A stretch of DNA of 64,000 nucleotides from Chromobotia macracanthus (GCA_036877525.1 JAZGTH010000124.1:806001-870000); one strand, 5' to 3'. Shown: positions 9,992-24,131, counted from the stretch's first letter. Translations and numbers: made by a program. Notes: generated from the letters alone by a model not told the origin.

Positions 9992-12900
9992 GGTAAATCT
10001 TGAAATAGAATATTGTAATTGACTGGTGGTATTAAAATATAAACAAACCAAAAAGATATATCAGGATAGTTCAATATTTCAAGTGGATCCAGTGCGTTGT
10101 TTCACAAAAATTTAAACCACCTTGTTGCTTTCTGAAGCATGTGTGATTTATACTTTACATCAAGCCATGCTGGTATCAAGTTGCATACAGTGTACTTGTG
10201 CAGTGAGCAGTAAGTCTTCCTTTCTTTCAACACTATTGATTTGAACCCATTCAACAGATATTACAAGGAGTATGGATTATAATCATGTAAAGGGAAACTT
10301 TCAGGAGCAATGTGTTGGAGAAGAACATTATCAGGTCTTAAAGTTAATTGATAATAACCATGGCACAGAGTGGATAATACATAGAGGATGCATTTAAAAT
10401 GCTGTCTTACCAGCTAAAGGAAAGCTAATTCCTTTCAGGTTGAAAGCGGTAATAACATCACCAGTAATGGTATCCTCTGTGAAGTGAGGGATAAAAGACA
10501 GTATGTATGCGTGTCTGTGTTGCACGTGTGTGTTGTTAGAGAAGAGTAAGCACATAAAATAATGTGCCCAGAGGTTGCCTCTGGCATTTTCTGGTCACCA
10601 GACACCTGTCATAACTCACAAAAAATATAAAAAAGCAAGGGGGGAGAGGGTGTATGTTTGTCAAAGGGACAGGATCTTCTGTCCCAGTTCAACTCATATC
10701 ACATCCAAAAAATTGATCTCTCATTACAGTGAGGAAGGGACCATCAGGCCACTGGAGTTCATAGTGCCATGAAGACACACACATACATACTCCCCCTCAA
10801 CCTCATTGCATGCACAATGCTCAGGATGTAGTTTGGGGAATAGAAAATTGCTTTCTAAGGAAGGCTCTGGCCAATTAAAGGCCTGACCGTATTGAATGTC
10901 AAGTGTTAATTTAGGTTGTCTCTCTTGTGACCCCTTCCCCCCTTTACTAGTGGTTGAGCTGGCAGGGGTCTTCAGATGAGCAAATACATGTGAAGCAAAA
11001 GTTGATTGCCTGAAGGTCCTTGGGTATTATGTGTCATAGACAAGTGTCAAATGTGTTCTTCTTCCAGCATTTCCCCTCTCCACCTTTCTGACACCCCTGA
11101 GGGACAGAGGGACAGGATTAACTGTACTGCAGCGATAAGAAAAGGCAGTTTACTTAGGGGAACAGAGAAGTGTAATCACCTCATGGGCAGTAAGGGGAAT
11201 TGGAGGATGGACTCCCTCTGTCTAAGATGCAGTAACTTTGTTGACTTATTCCTGAGCCTTGACCAGCAGGTAAAAGACATGAATAAAAGAAATATGTTGC
11301 ACTGAGGTTTCATTCATGCTGTTTAAGTTAATTTCTAAAAACAAAACTCATTTTAAAATTTTTATTATATTATTAAATATTTATTTAAAAAATTAAAAAG
11401 ACCACCCAGAGGGAGATTTAGTTGTTCAGAGGTTGCAATTTTCTAGATCCCGGGACTTAATTCAGTTCATTTAAATCAAAGAAATTAAAATAGATGCACA
11501 TTAGACAAGCATTTTAAAAAAGTATAAAACAGAACTGATATAAAAATAATACATGATTAGGGGTGCAATACATGATTTAAGTTCATAGTGAAATTTCTGA
11601 CATTTGCAAAAACTTTCTTCTAAAACACTGAAGGAGATGTATTTGTGAGATTAATGGGGTCTTTTCTCAGGAGAATGTAAAACTATTTCTTATCAAATCT
11701 GTAAGCCTATTCTATTACATTGGTCTGTTCTTACAGAGCGCTGTCATTATAGAGCCAGTGAAAGGATGCAGTTTTAAAGGCCTTGTACATCCTTACTTTC
11801 ATGATCTAATAGACAGGCACTTAACAACTTAATGGTGTTATTATCATCATTTAGAAGCTAAGGCTTGCTTTCTTTAAAGGTGCAGTCTTTGGTCTTTCTC
11901 TTGCTGTGCAGTAGCTTTAAGGCGTTCTTAGTAAAATAAATGTTAATGCATTTTTTTAGATTCAGCACACAGCTGATTCACACAACCTAACATGCCTTAG
12001 ACCCCTGGCTACATTTGTTAACCAGCAAGGAACCAGCATGGGCTTCGTTCTCAGATCTATGTCACACAGACAAGAGGGAACATGCTTCTGTTTTGAAACT
12101 AAAAACAAGAATATTGATAAAAGCCATGTGTGATATCAGTGTTTACAGCTGCAGACACAAAAACAGGTTCACACACACAGAGAAAAAACAAATATTTAGA
12201 TGGATTATACAGTTACAATCACCACAGAAATCAGATGAGTAAATCACCACTTATCAAATCAGATGAGTAATGTACCTGTGAGTATGAGTAATGTCAATAT
12301 AAAATCATATGTATAGTGTACTCTATATAGAATTTAAATATATAGAATAAATATAGTTTATATAGAATAAAACAGGCACTTCGAATGGAGTCTTTATTTT
12401 AAAATGGAGGGTATTAATATTAGTAAAGTTCACCACAAAATGAAAAATCTGTCAACATGTCCTCGTCATCTCAAAACATGTGCTATAGTTTTTTTCTCCA
12501 TTTTCATGTGAACACAAAAATCTTTACCCAGCTCATTTTTTCATTTACAATAAGGAAGGGACATAAGGACAACATACAACTAGACTGATACACATTCCAG
12601 CTCTTCTGAAGCCATAAGATACTGTAGCTTTGAATGGGATGAATGGGCTGAAATGTAAGTCAATATTTACTGTTAATTCTGCCCGATGCTGATGTTCTGA
12701 CATTCTAATCACAGACATGATGTGTCACGCTAGGCTTAACATCATTTATGACAATGTTGATTATGACAATGTTCCGTTAGCTCTCTTAAGTGTGGTAACC
12801 AAATGTAGCATGCCAGTTCGCATAATGAAAAATTTCCAGGACAGCAGAGGTGGGGAACATTTTCAGTGGTTAAGTTTCAATCACACAAAGGCTCAAAGTT

Positions 12901-14399
12901 AAAAAATTAGGAACACAGAAGAAAATTTGTGTGGACCACATTTATGGTAATTATTTATTTATTCATGGTGAGTACTTTTGTTGATATTGTAAACAAAAAA
13001 CACATAATACCAGAATAAATAATACCAGAATTTTCTTTTTTGATAAAAAATGTTTGCACACCCTAAAACGCTATAAATTGTGAGTTTCAATTTCCATGTG
13101 TTTATGAATCCAAATACACAGATGCACGCAGACTGCCTTTTTAAATGTGATGTGTTGGGAAAGTACTCCTCAAGAAGCATTGATTTGTTAAAGTGCTGAA
13201 TTAGCACAGTACGCCAGCTGCCACCGCCTGCTTGCTGTTGTGCTGCCGTGGGCTCATTTTCTCCCCAACAACTCTTTCCCATTTCCCCTTAGCCCCCATT
13301 TCTTCCTCTCTTTTACTCTCTCCGCTGGGCCACACACACATTCACACACACACTCTCTCTCTTTTCTCAGCTCTCAATAAACTCTCTTAAACGCACACAC
13401 ACGGACATACATACTGCAGACACGCCCCAGCTGTAACCCATAGCAAACCCAGCTCCTCCCTGTCTTAAGGACACACAACCACACCCAAACAAACACTTGC
13501 ATGATCTCAGATGTGGATGGTGTCCACTCATTTAAATTCTACAGTAATAGATTTGGGGTTAAATTGGGGAAATAATTTAGGCTAACCAGCATAATCCCAG
13601 TATCTTTTTTTGCCAGGATCTAGTGGAATCTGGTTTTTCCAGCTATCTCTGACATTGACTGTGATCTGAAGTCTGTGACAAAAGGTTTCTGGCACTGCTC
13701 CTGGCTCCACATTTTTTAAGTAGCCAAAGTGTTCCATAAGCAGCTCCCAAGGTTCCCTTGGAGAGAGTAGCTGAGTCATATCCAGACTGTCAGCCCACAC
13801 ACAGTGGCAATACATTCACCTTGAGCTCAGTTTAACTGCATTCAATTATTATCAGTTTACAACAGGCCATAGCATGTGAAGTTACTGGTATTGACTAACA
13901 CACCATATGTATTTCTGTTTTAATCAAAGTCTTCACTGTCTTAAGTGCTCTAAATCATATTCATATTTGCCAGGAGGTGCAGGTGTTTGGGTGACCCATG
14001 GTTGTGTATCTGTCAGATTGTGTGTGTATTGGAGAGAGGGGAAGACAGTTTGTTTTTGGACTTGAACTTAGCCTAAATATCCTCCATTTGCTGACCAGTC
14101 CATGACCTCCACATATTCAAATATGCAAACACACATTCTCAAACATACACAGTAGTTCTCTCTTTTTCTGTCTTTTGGTTTGACATACAGTATTATTACG
14201 TCCTTCATTAATACACATCTGCTTGGTTTGTAGCTGTTGAAAGGCTGATACCCACTTGCTTGTCACAGCTCTTATAAAATAAAGCACCAGTATAAAGCCT
14301 GATAGCACTAACAGAGAAAAAATATTAAGAGACAAACACTGCTCTATAAAAGCAGCCAGAAATAATGCTTCTCTGTTTAAATTAATAAATTAATTTAGG
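9992..14399. other. intronic or flanking sequence, no gene seen
   Basis: Mixed-composition non-coding DNA. The largest open frames (11006-11305 +, 12959-13282 -) carry no recognisable domain. A CA/CT-rich low-complexity patch lies at about 13330-13410. No transposon was recognised. Confidence 0.45.
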
Positions 14400-16106
14400 T
14401 AGATTAATAAAAAATATAGCTGCCAGCAGTGATGATGGGCACTATAGCGCAATCGCCACAAGGAGCTTCTCTGAAAATAATGCACTGTGGGCACTTGCAT
14501 TTAACTATGTAAATAATAGTGGAATATTTAAAGTCCATTTTAAGTGCGACTTCCTCCTGCCAGCTGGTGGTGCTATGACTGTGACGCACAACAGCCACAT
14601 CATTGTGATCAATCTACAACACGAAACAAACATACATCCCCAAGTTTAAATTGGGATGTAAATCACTAAGTACATACCAGATATGACACACTTCATGTTC
14701 CATTAATTGCCATATATTGATTGCATATCAACAATTCGTTCACAATTTATCATCTGCAATATCTCTTTATTTTTCTGAACAAGCATGAAGCGAGCCTTCT
14801 AAACGTCGTTGTGACATACTTTCTTCTGCCAGTTGGTGGTCCTATGACTGACTCACAATAGTCACAACTATGTTATCAGCCCTTAGGACCAAACACAGTT
14901 CAAATGTGAATGAAATCACCCATTCATGCAGCAGATATGACCTACTTCCTGTTTCTGTTTTTTGCCATTAATTTATTGCCTCGCCATGCCAACCCTGCTT
15001 GAAATATTAAAAATCCTTTTACAATTTAGCATCTTCATTGTCTTTGCATATTATTTGCCGGATTTGGTGACAATCCAATAAATCCTCTTGGAGAAGTATT
15101 TAAAAATTCAGAGCGTGGAATTGTCAGAAAATCCACATTCAAACCAAATTAGGCAATTTCGTGTTGGGCGGAGTTTAGTAATGTAATTTTGAAATTTGTC
15201 CGGCTTGATGAGCACAATATTTGTACCAAGTTTGGTGATCATTTGGTGATCACTAACCCCCATCACTTTAGTCAAAAGGGGGCACTGCAGAGCTCCCCAC
15301 CATGCCCATGTGTAGGCTTTTGTCCATGCCTAATGGCTGAGCACTATGATGTGTCTGCCAAATTTCATACAATTTCAAGATGTTATCAAATATACCTGAA
15401 TATGGTTTTAAAATTTGACAAGTTGCCATAGAAACAATATTTAAGATATCACAAATCTTTTTAGGACTTTTTATCAGCCGTGCCTCTACATTATTCTGAC
15501 CAAGTCTAAAGTGACTTGGCCAAATGTAAATTGTTATCTGTTAAATGTAAATAAGTAACGCACTTCCTGTTGCTAATTTGTGGCTGTATGGACACGACTC
15601 ACAATAATCATGTCAATGTCATCAGCCCATCACAATAAACATTTGCCAGGTTTGAAGTAAATCGCTCAATGCATGGTGTAGATATTACAGACTTTTGCCA
15701 TCATTTTATGGCCTTGCCATGGCAACACCATTCAAAATAGCAAAAGTCCCTTCACAGTTTTGAATCTTTAATGTCTTGGCATGCCACCTGTTGAATGAAG
15801 GTAAGGAGTATCAGTGTAAAAGTTTTTAGAATTGATAAGACCGACATGTACCAACTTTCGTACAGGTATGTATGATATATGAAGAAGCTTTTTGTGCCCC
15901 GTACCAGGGGACACTACTGAGTCTCCCTGCTTTGCCCAAGTGCCAGCCTTTGCCCGGCCCTAATGGCAGATGACTCTGACGTATGTGCCAAGTTTCAGGA
16001 GTTTTTGAATATGTTAATGGACTCAAAGCCCCTGAAAACCTGAAAAAATATAATAATCATAGGGAAAACAATAGGGCCCTTCGCACTTTCAGTGCTTGGG
16101 CTCTAA
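14400..16106 (+). repeat. large dispersed repeat with internal tandem units and a terminal hairpin
   Basis: A sentence-like module containing CTTCCTGYTGCC-x-GGTGG, CTATGACTGTGACTCACAA, ATCAGCCC-x-ACCAAAC, GCCATGGCAACACC and TTCACAATTTAGCATCTTCA recurs within the block, with module starts near 14547, 14815 and 15560. A related block lies at 56940-57865. The right end has AGGGCCCT (16073-16080), then a small hairpin GCAC-TTTCA-GTGC (16083-16095), then CTAA at 16103-16106. This end resembles a Helitron 3' end (hairpin then CTRR), but I saw no Helitron 5' end or Rep/helicase remnant, so the class is open. This type of sequence is abundant in cyprinid genomes. Confidence 0.65.
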
Positions 16107-18252
16107 AAAAATTATAATCCAGTGCTTGTGTCCTAAGTAAAATTTCCTAAAAACAAGTTTTCAAAGGGAAACAAATAATACAGCCATTGTACTTGTAAGG
16201 ATATGTGTACACAGAGAAAAGTCTTACTACTATTATAGCATGGAGATCATGCCATTATCTTTATTATCAAAGTTTCTCTCTGGTTCAGTAAAAATGCTGC
16301 CCAAATTGACTACAATATTCTTCAAATATTCAAAACTATTTAAGCACCCATTTATATGAAGATGTTTGTCTTAATTAATGCCAAAATGCCTTAATATGGG
16401 GAGTTTTTGTATTTTTTTATTGACCTGCAAAATTATCTTATGTCCGTTTATCTTTCCCTGTCATTTTATTTGGCCAACAACACAAAGCGTTACTTGTTTA
16501 AATATCTCTTAGGTTCATAGGTTCAGCATGCGGTCAGCATGCATAATTATTAAATTATCTTGCGTCCTCCACACAGTATTTTAGGTTTTTGTCTGGGACA
16601 GTGGACGTCTCCTAGATATTTAACTGCAGCAAGCCAACTGATCTGCCACTTAACATCATATTGAGCAAAACCCAACACAACTGTACATCTACAATATTAG
16701 CCTTATATCAGTTAACATGCTAACATCATGTTAAGTTATGCTTGCATCATGCAAACACCATGCAACACCATTACAACTTACTACTATAGTGGACATAGAC
16801 AACTAAAACAGTGAAAACATTAAAAATGTGTGTATATGTGAAGGGTGGGGTGGTGACTGAAATGATCCATGCATCACAGAGCTGTGAGGTGTTGAGGTCA
16901 GTCATAGGGTCATTTAAACGTATATGCGTATATGAGCATATGTGAGTGCATAAATGACCATCTCTCAGTCAATGTTCAGTGTGTAAGGGGATGCTGGGTT
17001 ATGTCTGAGTGTGTGTTATGTGTGGCAGTAGGTGGAGACAGTCACCAGAGGAAGTCAAAAATGGCCCCAGTGCAAACTCAGCATGTATAGATAGTGCTTG
17101 TTTTTTTCTGTGGTTTTCCCGTCAGAGGCAGCCAACAGAGCCAGGAAAGCAGTTGCTTGGCAGGGCCTAATGGCAGTATGATGTAGTCTGTTGTGACTAG
17201 TGCATTCCTTTCAGGTTAAACCAGGGAAATTGCATTGTGTTCAGATTCCAAGTCATGTTTTATTGCCACAAGAGTGTCAAAGGTCCTTGTCTGGGCCTCA
17301 GGAGAGCGGCTGAGGAAGCCTTTGACTGAGCACTTCAAATGGGAGAGAGATAAAACACTTGGTTGAACAAATGGTGGTTGAACAAAAAATAGGAGGTGAA
17401 GCTAATAGATTGTGGCAGTCACTAAGAGGCATTTCACTCTCTTTAAACTGTGACTTAAAAAAACACATACCCTGTGACAGTACTCACTGAAAGAAATCTG
17501 AGGAGACAAAGTAGAGGGGAGGAGAAAGACAGGAACAGAAAATGCTGGTCTGCCTACTCCCGCTCCCTCTCTGAAAATGTGTGTGTGTTTACTATATATG
17601 ATAGGGCTTGAGTGTGTTTAAGGTAATGAGTAGGTGTTTGTCTTTGTAACATTTGGAAAGTCGATGAGGAGGGCTGGAGAATTTTGCAAGCAAAAGAAAA
17701 GGGGTTAAAAACCTGTTATCTGCCCAGAACTGACCAGAGGGCCATCACTATCCATGGTACCTTGTGTTATGACTCACACTCCCTTATTCCTGCTGTTGTA
17801 ACCTAACCTTAAAGAACCAAGGGAGGCAAAGAGTGAAAACAAAGAGAAAACAAGACCCAGAAGAGGGAGGGAAATGGGGAGGAGTTGGTGCTTAAAAAAT
17901 TCTGTACAATTTGTCACTAGTTTGAAGACTATTTTGAAGTCTTATTTTTTCTCTTGGCATTGACCACTGTGAAACCAATACATTGTGGTGTAAGAAAATT
18001 TTTGAATATCGAAAGATATTTTTATTATAAACTTAATTTTCATGACCTTTATATGACCAAGATACCGGACTCTGCATTTCTCAGCAAGACATTACTAGGT
18101 GTGGGAACAAAGGAAAATACCAGTTATTAGTGAGTTTTTGTCAGAGCATTGCTGTGCAAAATGACAGATTAGTTTAAGGAGACTGAGACAAGCTTCAATG
18201 GAATTTTCTGGATCCAGGGTGAAATCCAGAGTGATGGCTGAATATTAGTTGC
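16107..18252. other. intronic or flanking sequence, no gene seen
   Basis: No coding segment. A short patch at about 16715-16780 (ACATGCTAACATCATG and following) belongs to the CATGCTA-type repeat described at 23545 and 57975. The remainder shows nothing I can assign. Confidence 0.45.
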
Positions 18253-18782
18253 CTTGTACCGTGCCCAACTGCGATTGTCCCCTCTTCCCCACTTCCCCGT
18301 TGGCCTGCACTCCAACTTGCACTTAAAGTTCCAAACTGGAGCACGCTACGTCATTAACAATTCAGCTTTTTGTTTTGAAGAAAAGCACTTTCGCTAATGC
18401 TCTACCTAATAGATTTATCATTTATGGCGTGTAGTGATTTTTACTTGATTGTACAGCACATATCATGAGGTTATTATGGAGACAGCTGACCTGATCAAGC
18501 CATTTGCAGCTTCACTTGCAGACTAAATTCCTATTCACCAACACCAGACACGTTATAAAACGAAATATACTCTAATTATAAATAAATTGAAAACTGTACA
18601 TCCAAATAGTAATAGAAGGTGTTTGTTGTCATAATGATGAGTAGCTGTTCTGTGCTTTGGAAAAATTAGCAATCACATCACATGCAAACCGTGCCTGAGC
18701 ACAATCGAACCATGCTCTGGCCCACCTCTTCAAGCAGGCCAAAGCATGTTTAAATGAACTGCACCCCGGCATGGTTCGGAGA
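18253..18782. repeat. candidate non-autonomous DNA element with GTACCGTGCC-type ends
   Basis: The left end TGTACCGTGCCCAACTGCG is matched by the complement of CACCCCGGCATGGTTCGGAG at the right (reading GAACCATGCCGGGG). Further GACCRTGCC-like motifs lie inside, near 18690-18715. The block is GC-richer than its surroundings. Edges are approximate, there is no transposase, and the assignment as a hAT-type MITE is a guess from the look of the ends. Confidence 0.35.
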
Positions 18783-21700
18783 AGGCATTCATGAATGTAG
18801 AGATCGAACGGGTCTCTAACTTGCCTCACAGACACACTTTTTTGTTTAATAGTAATCACTTCATCAGCCCTTTTAGGATTTTTATGCATTTGTGCAGATT
18901 CAGAGACTTAATCTCATCAGGTGGGGATTTTGTTCAGATATGTTGTTTCCAGCAGACACACCACAGGTCTCAAACTGTACTTACGCAAAAGAGCTCTGTG
19001 TAACACTGTATTCTTTAACATCTTTTATGTCACACTATTTTGAAAGATGACCCCAGATGAATAAACAGCATGGTATGACATAATAACGTTCTTTTCTCAT
19101 CTCACTCTTCTTCCAGCCAGCAGAATAATATACTGATATTTTAAGTTGATCTACAGTGTCTGGTCCACATTGATTCTGACATTCTACTGATGTTTGTTGT
19201 TTGGGTATGCAAAAATGTGCAGCTGTGTGTGTAGAGGTACACTAGTAAGTACTTTTGAAAGGTCAGTTTAGAAAAGTAGCTGGATAAAGTGACCCTGTTG
19301 GTGTATTTTGATGTGATCCATGTTTGTTAATAATTTATCTATGACACTGAATATCTTCCCTATGTTTTGATCATAGTGTCGATTTGTTTTGAGGAAATAA
19401 ATCTTCTATGTTAATATGTTGAGCTGGAATATTCCACCTACCACACCACTCAATGTGCACAACACAAACACACACACACCTACACATGCTGAAACTTTAA
19501 TGACCCCCCCATCCCCCCACACACTGACAAGTATCAACATAATTCTGTGTTGCAGTATGCATTTTCTCAAGTGCATGGCTAATTAAATTAACTCACATTC
19601 CTTTAATGACTTATTGCCATCTATTTTTAATGGGTGGTGCATATCAAAGAGCATTAAGTATATCGCTCATCAGCAGAGAGGAGTGGAGGGCTCATGCAAT
19701 CTTATAGCAAGTTACAAATCTGAGCTGAGTGTTTACAGATGTCCACTGCAATATCATTATTATATCAGACTATTGTGCTTTTGACCGACTCTACTTTGTT
19801 AACTGTAATTGTACTCATTGTGCTATTTATACTAAATGAGATTTTGTCTAGCCTAGAATGCAGGACTATAAGCAAAACAAAAACAGTGGCAAAAATGGAT
19901 TGGCTAAATAAATGGATTTTATCTGTGATGACTGCAATAATGTGTGAGGCTAATGGGTTAGTGAGCAGAGGTTTGCTGGATTATGGCAAAACACATTCTT
20001 TCCATCTGCCAGCCTGATTTTGCATTATTCTAACATCAAAAGTAAATCTTCAAACCTTTTTATTTACCTGAAATGTCCCTCATATTCAATATGTAGATCA
20101 GAGCCTGTTTGTCCATTCTGATTAAAATAAGAATGTGAGAGCACTTCAATGTGATTTAGCTTATTCCCTTTAAACAGGTAAAATGCATGAGTACAGTGGC
20201 TTTTGTTCTCTTTCTATATCATCTTTGCCTCTGTTATAATTGACAGTTAAGACAAGACCTCGCAACTTTCTTTAAGCACCTAAACTGAACATTTTTATGT
20301 CAAGTGGGTCTCCATACATAACCAATAGCATAACCACACACATTAAGGTCAGGATCTTAAAACTAATACTGCCTCTAAATAAAGTTGATAAACCATAGAT
20401 GCACAAGGACTGAGCTTGTCTTCCTTCCTCAATGTCAGACTCATTGGGGTTCCATACTCAAGTCCATTTACTTAAAATATTAAAGACTGAGTTTCCTGTA
20501 ATTAAAGTAGTGGGTACATCTGTTCAAACTGCAGAGCTGTAATTAGCCTTGATCAGAGTTGTTTTGTTATGACAGCATAGTGCAAACACACTGGCACCAC
20601 ACAGCAAGGGGCAATAGGCCATGGAACTACACACATGCATGCGCCAACACACATAACCATATGCACTGAAGAGAAGAAAGATGGTCTTCTCATTGTCTTT
20701 CCCGACTGCAGAATTATCTTCATTGCTACCCATGTATTGATCTGTCTTTTACCCACATGTAATTCTTTCCATCTGTCTTCTCCGCCCATCTAATCTGTTC
20801 CAGCTCTTAATGGCTGCCATTCCCGCCATGAATGAGATAGTAATGTGCCCCAGTAGTTGTTATGATGTGAAATGACCCTATTGATTGCTTACCCTGCTGA
20901 CAAAGAAGGTGGCAGATACCACTTATTACTGTTAATGAGGTGCAGAATGCCTTAAGTGACTCCTCAGTCTGAACAATAGTGCTGTGGCGGCTCATTAGTG
21001 ATGGGGATAGAAAGGAGATGGTGATGCAGATGGTTCCTTTTGACTCTGATGTGTAATGTGTGCATTTTGATGGTTCTGCCACAATGTAATGCTTTCTTAA
21101 AATTTCTTTACAAATTCTGGACAAACACAAAACAGATGGGCAATTTTTTGAGCGGCAGCACTCATGTTCTCTGACTTTATCATATATGAATCTATTCTCT
21201 TAAGCTGGAAAAATGTGACAGTTTAGGGCTATGTGTGAGCCCAAAAGGTGATTCCTGTTACACAGAACGGTTCCTTTAATAGAATCATTAATTTCCAAAT
21301 CCAGTTTTATAACTATTCGTATCCAGCATTACAGCTTTTCTTTTGTGAAAGAAGTCTTTTTTTGTTGAGGCATTTTAATCCAGAGAAGCAGTTCACTGTG
21401 TGTACCATTATTGGAATCATGCACATATGTAATTTATCTCAGACATTAATACAAGCCAACCCAAACCACTAGTAAATACTAGATCATGTTCTTGTCATTC
21501 TCAACCACAAACATTTTGATCAATATCATCCACTTGGAATAACATAACAGTAATATAACAGTAACATAACAGTAAATATATATTGCTTATTTATCATTTT
21601 GCAAATTAATATAGCTCATTTAATATAGCTTATTGAATGGTGTAAGGTTGCTGATTTATTTTAGCATTAGTAGCGTTAGAGAGGGAAGAGAGAGCCTGTG

Positions 21701-22233
21701 AGAACAGTTAATAGGTTCATATTTTATGTGGTAAAATGAATGATCCAATCATCACAATAAGAAATTTTTAACTAGCCAACTGTAAATACAATGACAGTTA
21801 GACACTAGGTGAATCTACTTTAAAAGATACTTTGTGCATCCTCTCAAAACTATTCCAACCTTGGAACTGCACTTCTCTAAGATGTTTCATTTGAACAACA
21901 AAAGGAACTAAAATTTATTACATCTAAAAATTAAATTAGCCATTTTGGGCATATTAAACAAACAAAGATGTGCATGTTTAGCTTAGTTGTCTTATATGCA
22001 TGGAGAAATATTACGTTTAGGTTTATGAGCCCTGTCATTGTGTTATTTCTTAGTTGTGTAGCTTAACTAGATTAGGTCACTTCTATTCTACAAACAGGTA
22101 AATGAAAAATATATTTCAATTGGAAAATAAGGAATACTTTGTAATCAATGGTATCGAATCATGCCATTAACCATTCCAGTCCCATGTGCTGTTTGAGGGT
22201 ATAATGACTATTATTGATCCCCCTATGGTTATA
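18783..22233. other. intronic or flanking sequence, no gene seen
   Basis: No gene or clear transposon. A CA-rich patch lies at about 19462-19480 and a C-rich patch at 19505-19520. A small tandem run of ATAACAGTA occurs at 21543-21575. The stretch 20800-21110 looks compositionally unlike the AT-rich background and is noted as a possible conserved non-coding element. Confidence 0.4.
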
Positions 22234-22494
22234 GCCAACCTGATCTCACGGGAAAATGTAACTATTTTACAAAGTGGTGATTTCATATGAATTTGTGTGA
22301 TTTGTACAAAAACATACTTTTCAGACAAAAAGTAGGCATGAAGGTCCACCCCAACCCTAACCCCAACCTTGGGGCAAAAGCAGATCATATGAAAGCGTAC
22401 GATCGAGACTGTACGAATTCATATGAATTAGTCATTAAATCGCTTAAATGTAAAATAGTTTTTATATTTAGGAATTGCCATGAGATTGTCTTGG
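22234..22494. mobile_element. MITE with diverged terminal inverted repeats, about 260 bases
   Basis: The left end GCCAACCTGATCTCACGGGA, then ACTATTTTAC, is mirrored at the right by TGTAAAATAGT, then TGCCATGAGATTGTCTTGG. Inside, ATTCATATGAAT-like palindromes occur on both sides (22281-22294 and 22417-22431) around a C-rich centre with CCCCAACCCTAACCCCAACC. No coding capacity and no clear target duplication. Confidence 0.55.
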
Positions 22495-22789
22495 TATAGC
22501 ATTATTTAGAATATACGTTGAAATATGACATTTACAAACTATGACCATCTACCTGCATAGTATTCAAAGTATCCTGCCATAGTATCCTGCCTCCAAGTAT
22601 TCATGTCAAACTTTATCTTCAGGTGTTATTAATTTAAATCCTGACAACACAAATTGCCCCTTTATCACAAGAGTGACTCTTCAGCTTGAGTTATTAGAGT
22701 GCATGCCTTTCTGTGTGTGTGAGGGAGAGAGATTTGAAGTCCCTGAACATCTGGCAGCATGTCATAGATGTTCAGCGGCTGTCATTGAT

Positions 22790-22985
22790 CGTGATAAAAT
22801 AATCTGAACCATCATGATTAAATAAACCTGTGAAAAGACAATTACCCATTGTATTTGTTGGGTGAAAGTGTCGATTTTTGAAAATATATGTATTTGTTAC
22901 AGTCTTATTTTTCATTATAATGTAAAGCTGCTTTAAATCAATGTAACACTGTAAAAAGCGCTATATAAATAAACTGATTTGAAAT
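22790..22985 (+). repeat. fragment resembling the 3' tail of an L2-type LINE
   Basis: It ends TGTAAAGCTGCTTTAAATCA, then AAAAAGCGCTATATAAATAA, the kind of 3' untranslated tail seen on teleost L2-like LINEs. No reverse transcriptase sequence precedes it, so it would be a severely 5'-truncated insertion. The upstream limit is arbitrary. Confidence 0.4.
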
Positions 22986-23544
22986 AACCTTATGTTTTAT
23001 AGTTTCCTACATTCATGTAGTAAAAGGCAAACTACACCCCAGAATGAAAATGTTCATAATTTACTCATCCTAATGCCATCCCAGATGTTTATGCCTTTCT
23101 TTCTCACCTGAACACAATCATGCGAGTTACGTTAAGTAATACCCCAGCTCTTCCCAGCTTTATATTTTCAAAGGGACAGGCAGCAACAGTGACTATTTGC
23201 AGCATTTTCTGCTAAATATTAACAGACAATGTACATTGATTACCACGTTGTCTGCACATTTATAGTTGCATTTTGTCTGGAGAGTGATGAAGAGACAGCA
23301 TTAATCAGTTTTTTTCCGTTTAATTCAGACAGGAATACGTGACGTAAAATTCAAATGTATGTATGCATTATTATGTTTCTCATGCTTTTGTGGTCATAAT
23401 CCACATCCTTATGTTACGTAAGACAACCATATAAACATGCAAAATAAATTAATATTAAAATATCAATGAATGCAAGCAGTTGAACACTTTTACCTAACAA
23501 ATAAGTTTATGGTTGTAAAATAATGAAATGATGAAAATGTGAGT

Positions 23545-23975
23545 GGTGCTTGCTGTGGCAAAACTCAGGAATATTTAAACGATGTTAACATGTTTTAACA
23601 TGATGCTTACATGATTGCACATGATGCTAACATGTTTTAGCACAATTCTAGTATGATTTAGCACGATGTTAGCATGTTTTAACATAAAATGGCATGATGC
23701 TAGTGTGACAGCATGATGCTAACACGATTTAGCATGATAGATATATTAAAACATGGCTTATTCATGAAGTTAGGAGGTTTCTAGGGTGATCTAAATGGTT
23801 GCTAGGATGAGGTCAGGAAGTTGCTAGGGCAATACTCACATGTCTCTACAATGTTCTAATGCTGAGATATTGCTTATTCGTTTTTATTACATGGTTGCTA
23901 GGGTACAGTAAATGGCTGCTAGGGTGTAGATAGACAGTTAACAGGGTGAGACTGTAGTGGGGTGTTCCTTTAAAA
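23545..23975 (+). repeat. CATGCTA / TTGCTAGGG dispersed repeat, copy A
   Basis: It begins AGTGGTGCTTGCTGTGGCAA, continues with about 180 bases of imperfect ACATGATGCTAACATG-like units (23580-23735), then GGTTGCTAGG modules (near 23800, 23828, 23893, 23913) and GACAGTTAACAGGGTGA (23933-23950). The order is mirrored at 57975-58285, and the TTGCTAGGG modules recur at 60205-60700. It is non-coding. Confidence 0.6.
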
Positions 23976-24131
23976 TAAAATGGTGCTGCAATATTTTACC
24001 AGTCCCTTGACTGGCCTAGTTCATTATTATCAATCATAAATCACAAATTCAATCACAATAATAGCATTTAGAAAGAATTATGGTGTCATTGCAAGTGCTA
24101 ATATACAAAGTTTGCACACTAATTACAACAT

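Noticed and set aside
22347..22370. Telomere-like CCCTAACCCC stretch
   Set aside because: Only two to three irregular units, and it sits in the centre of a MITE, so it is part of that element and not an interstitial telomere.
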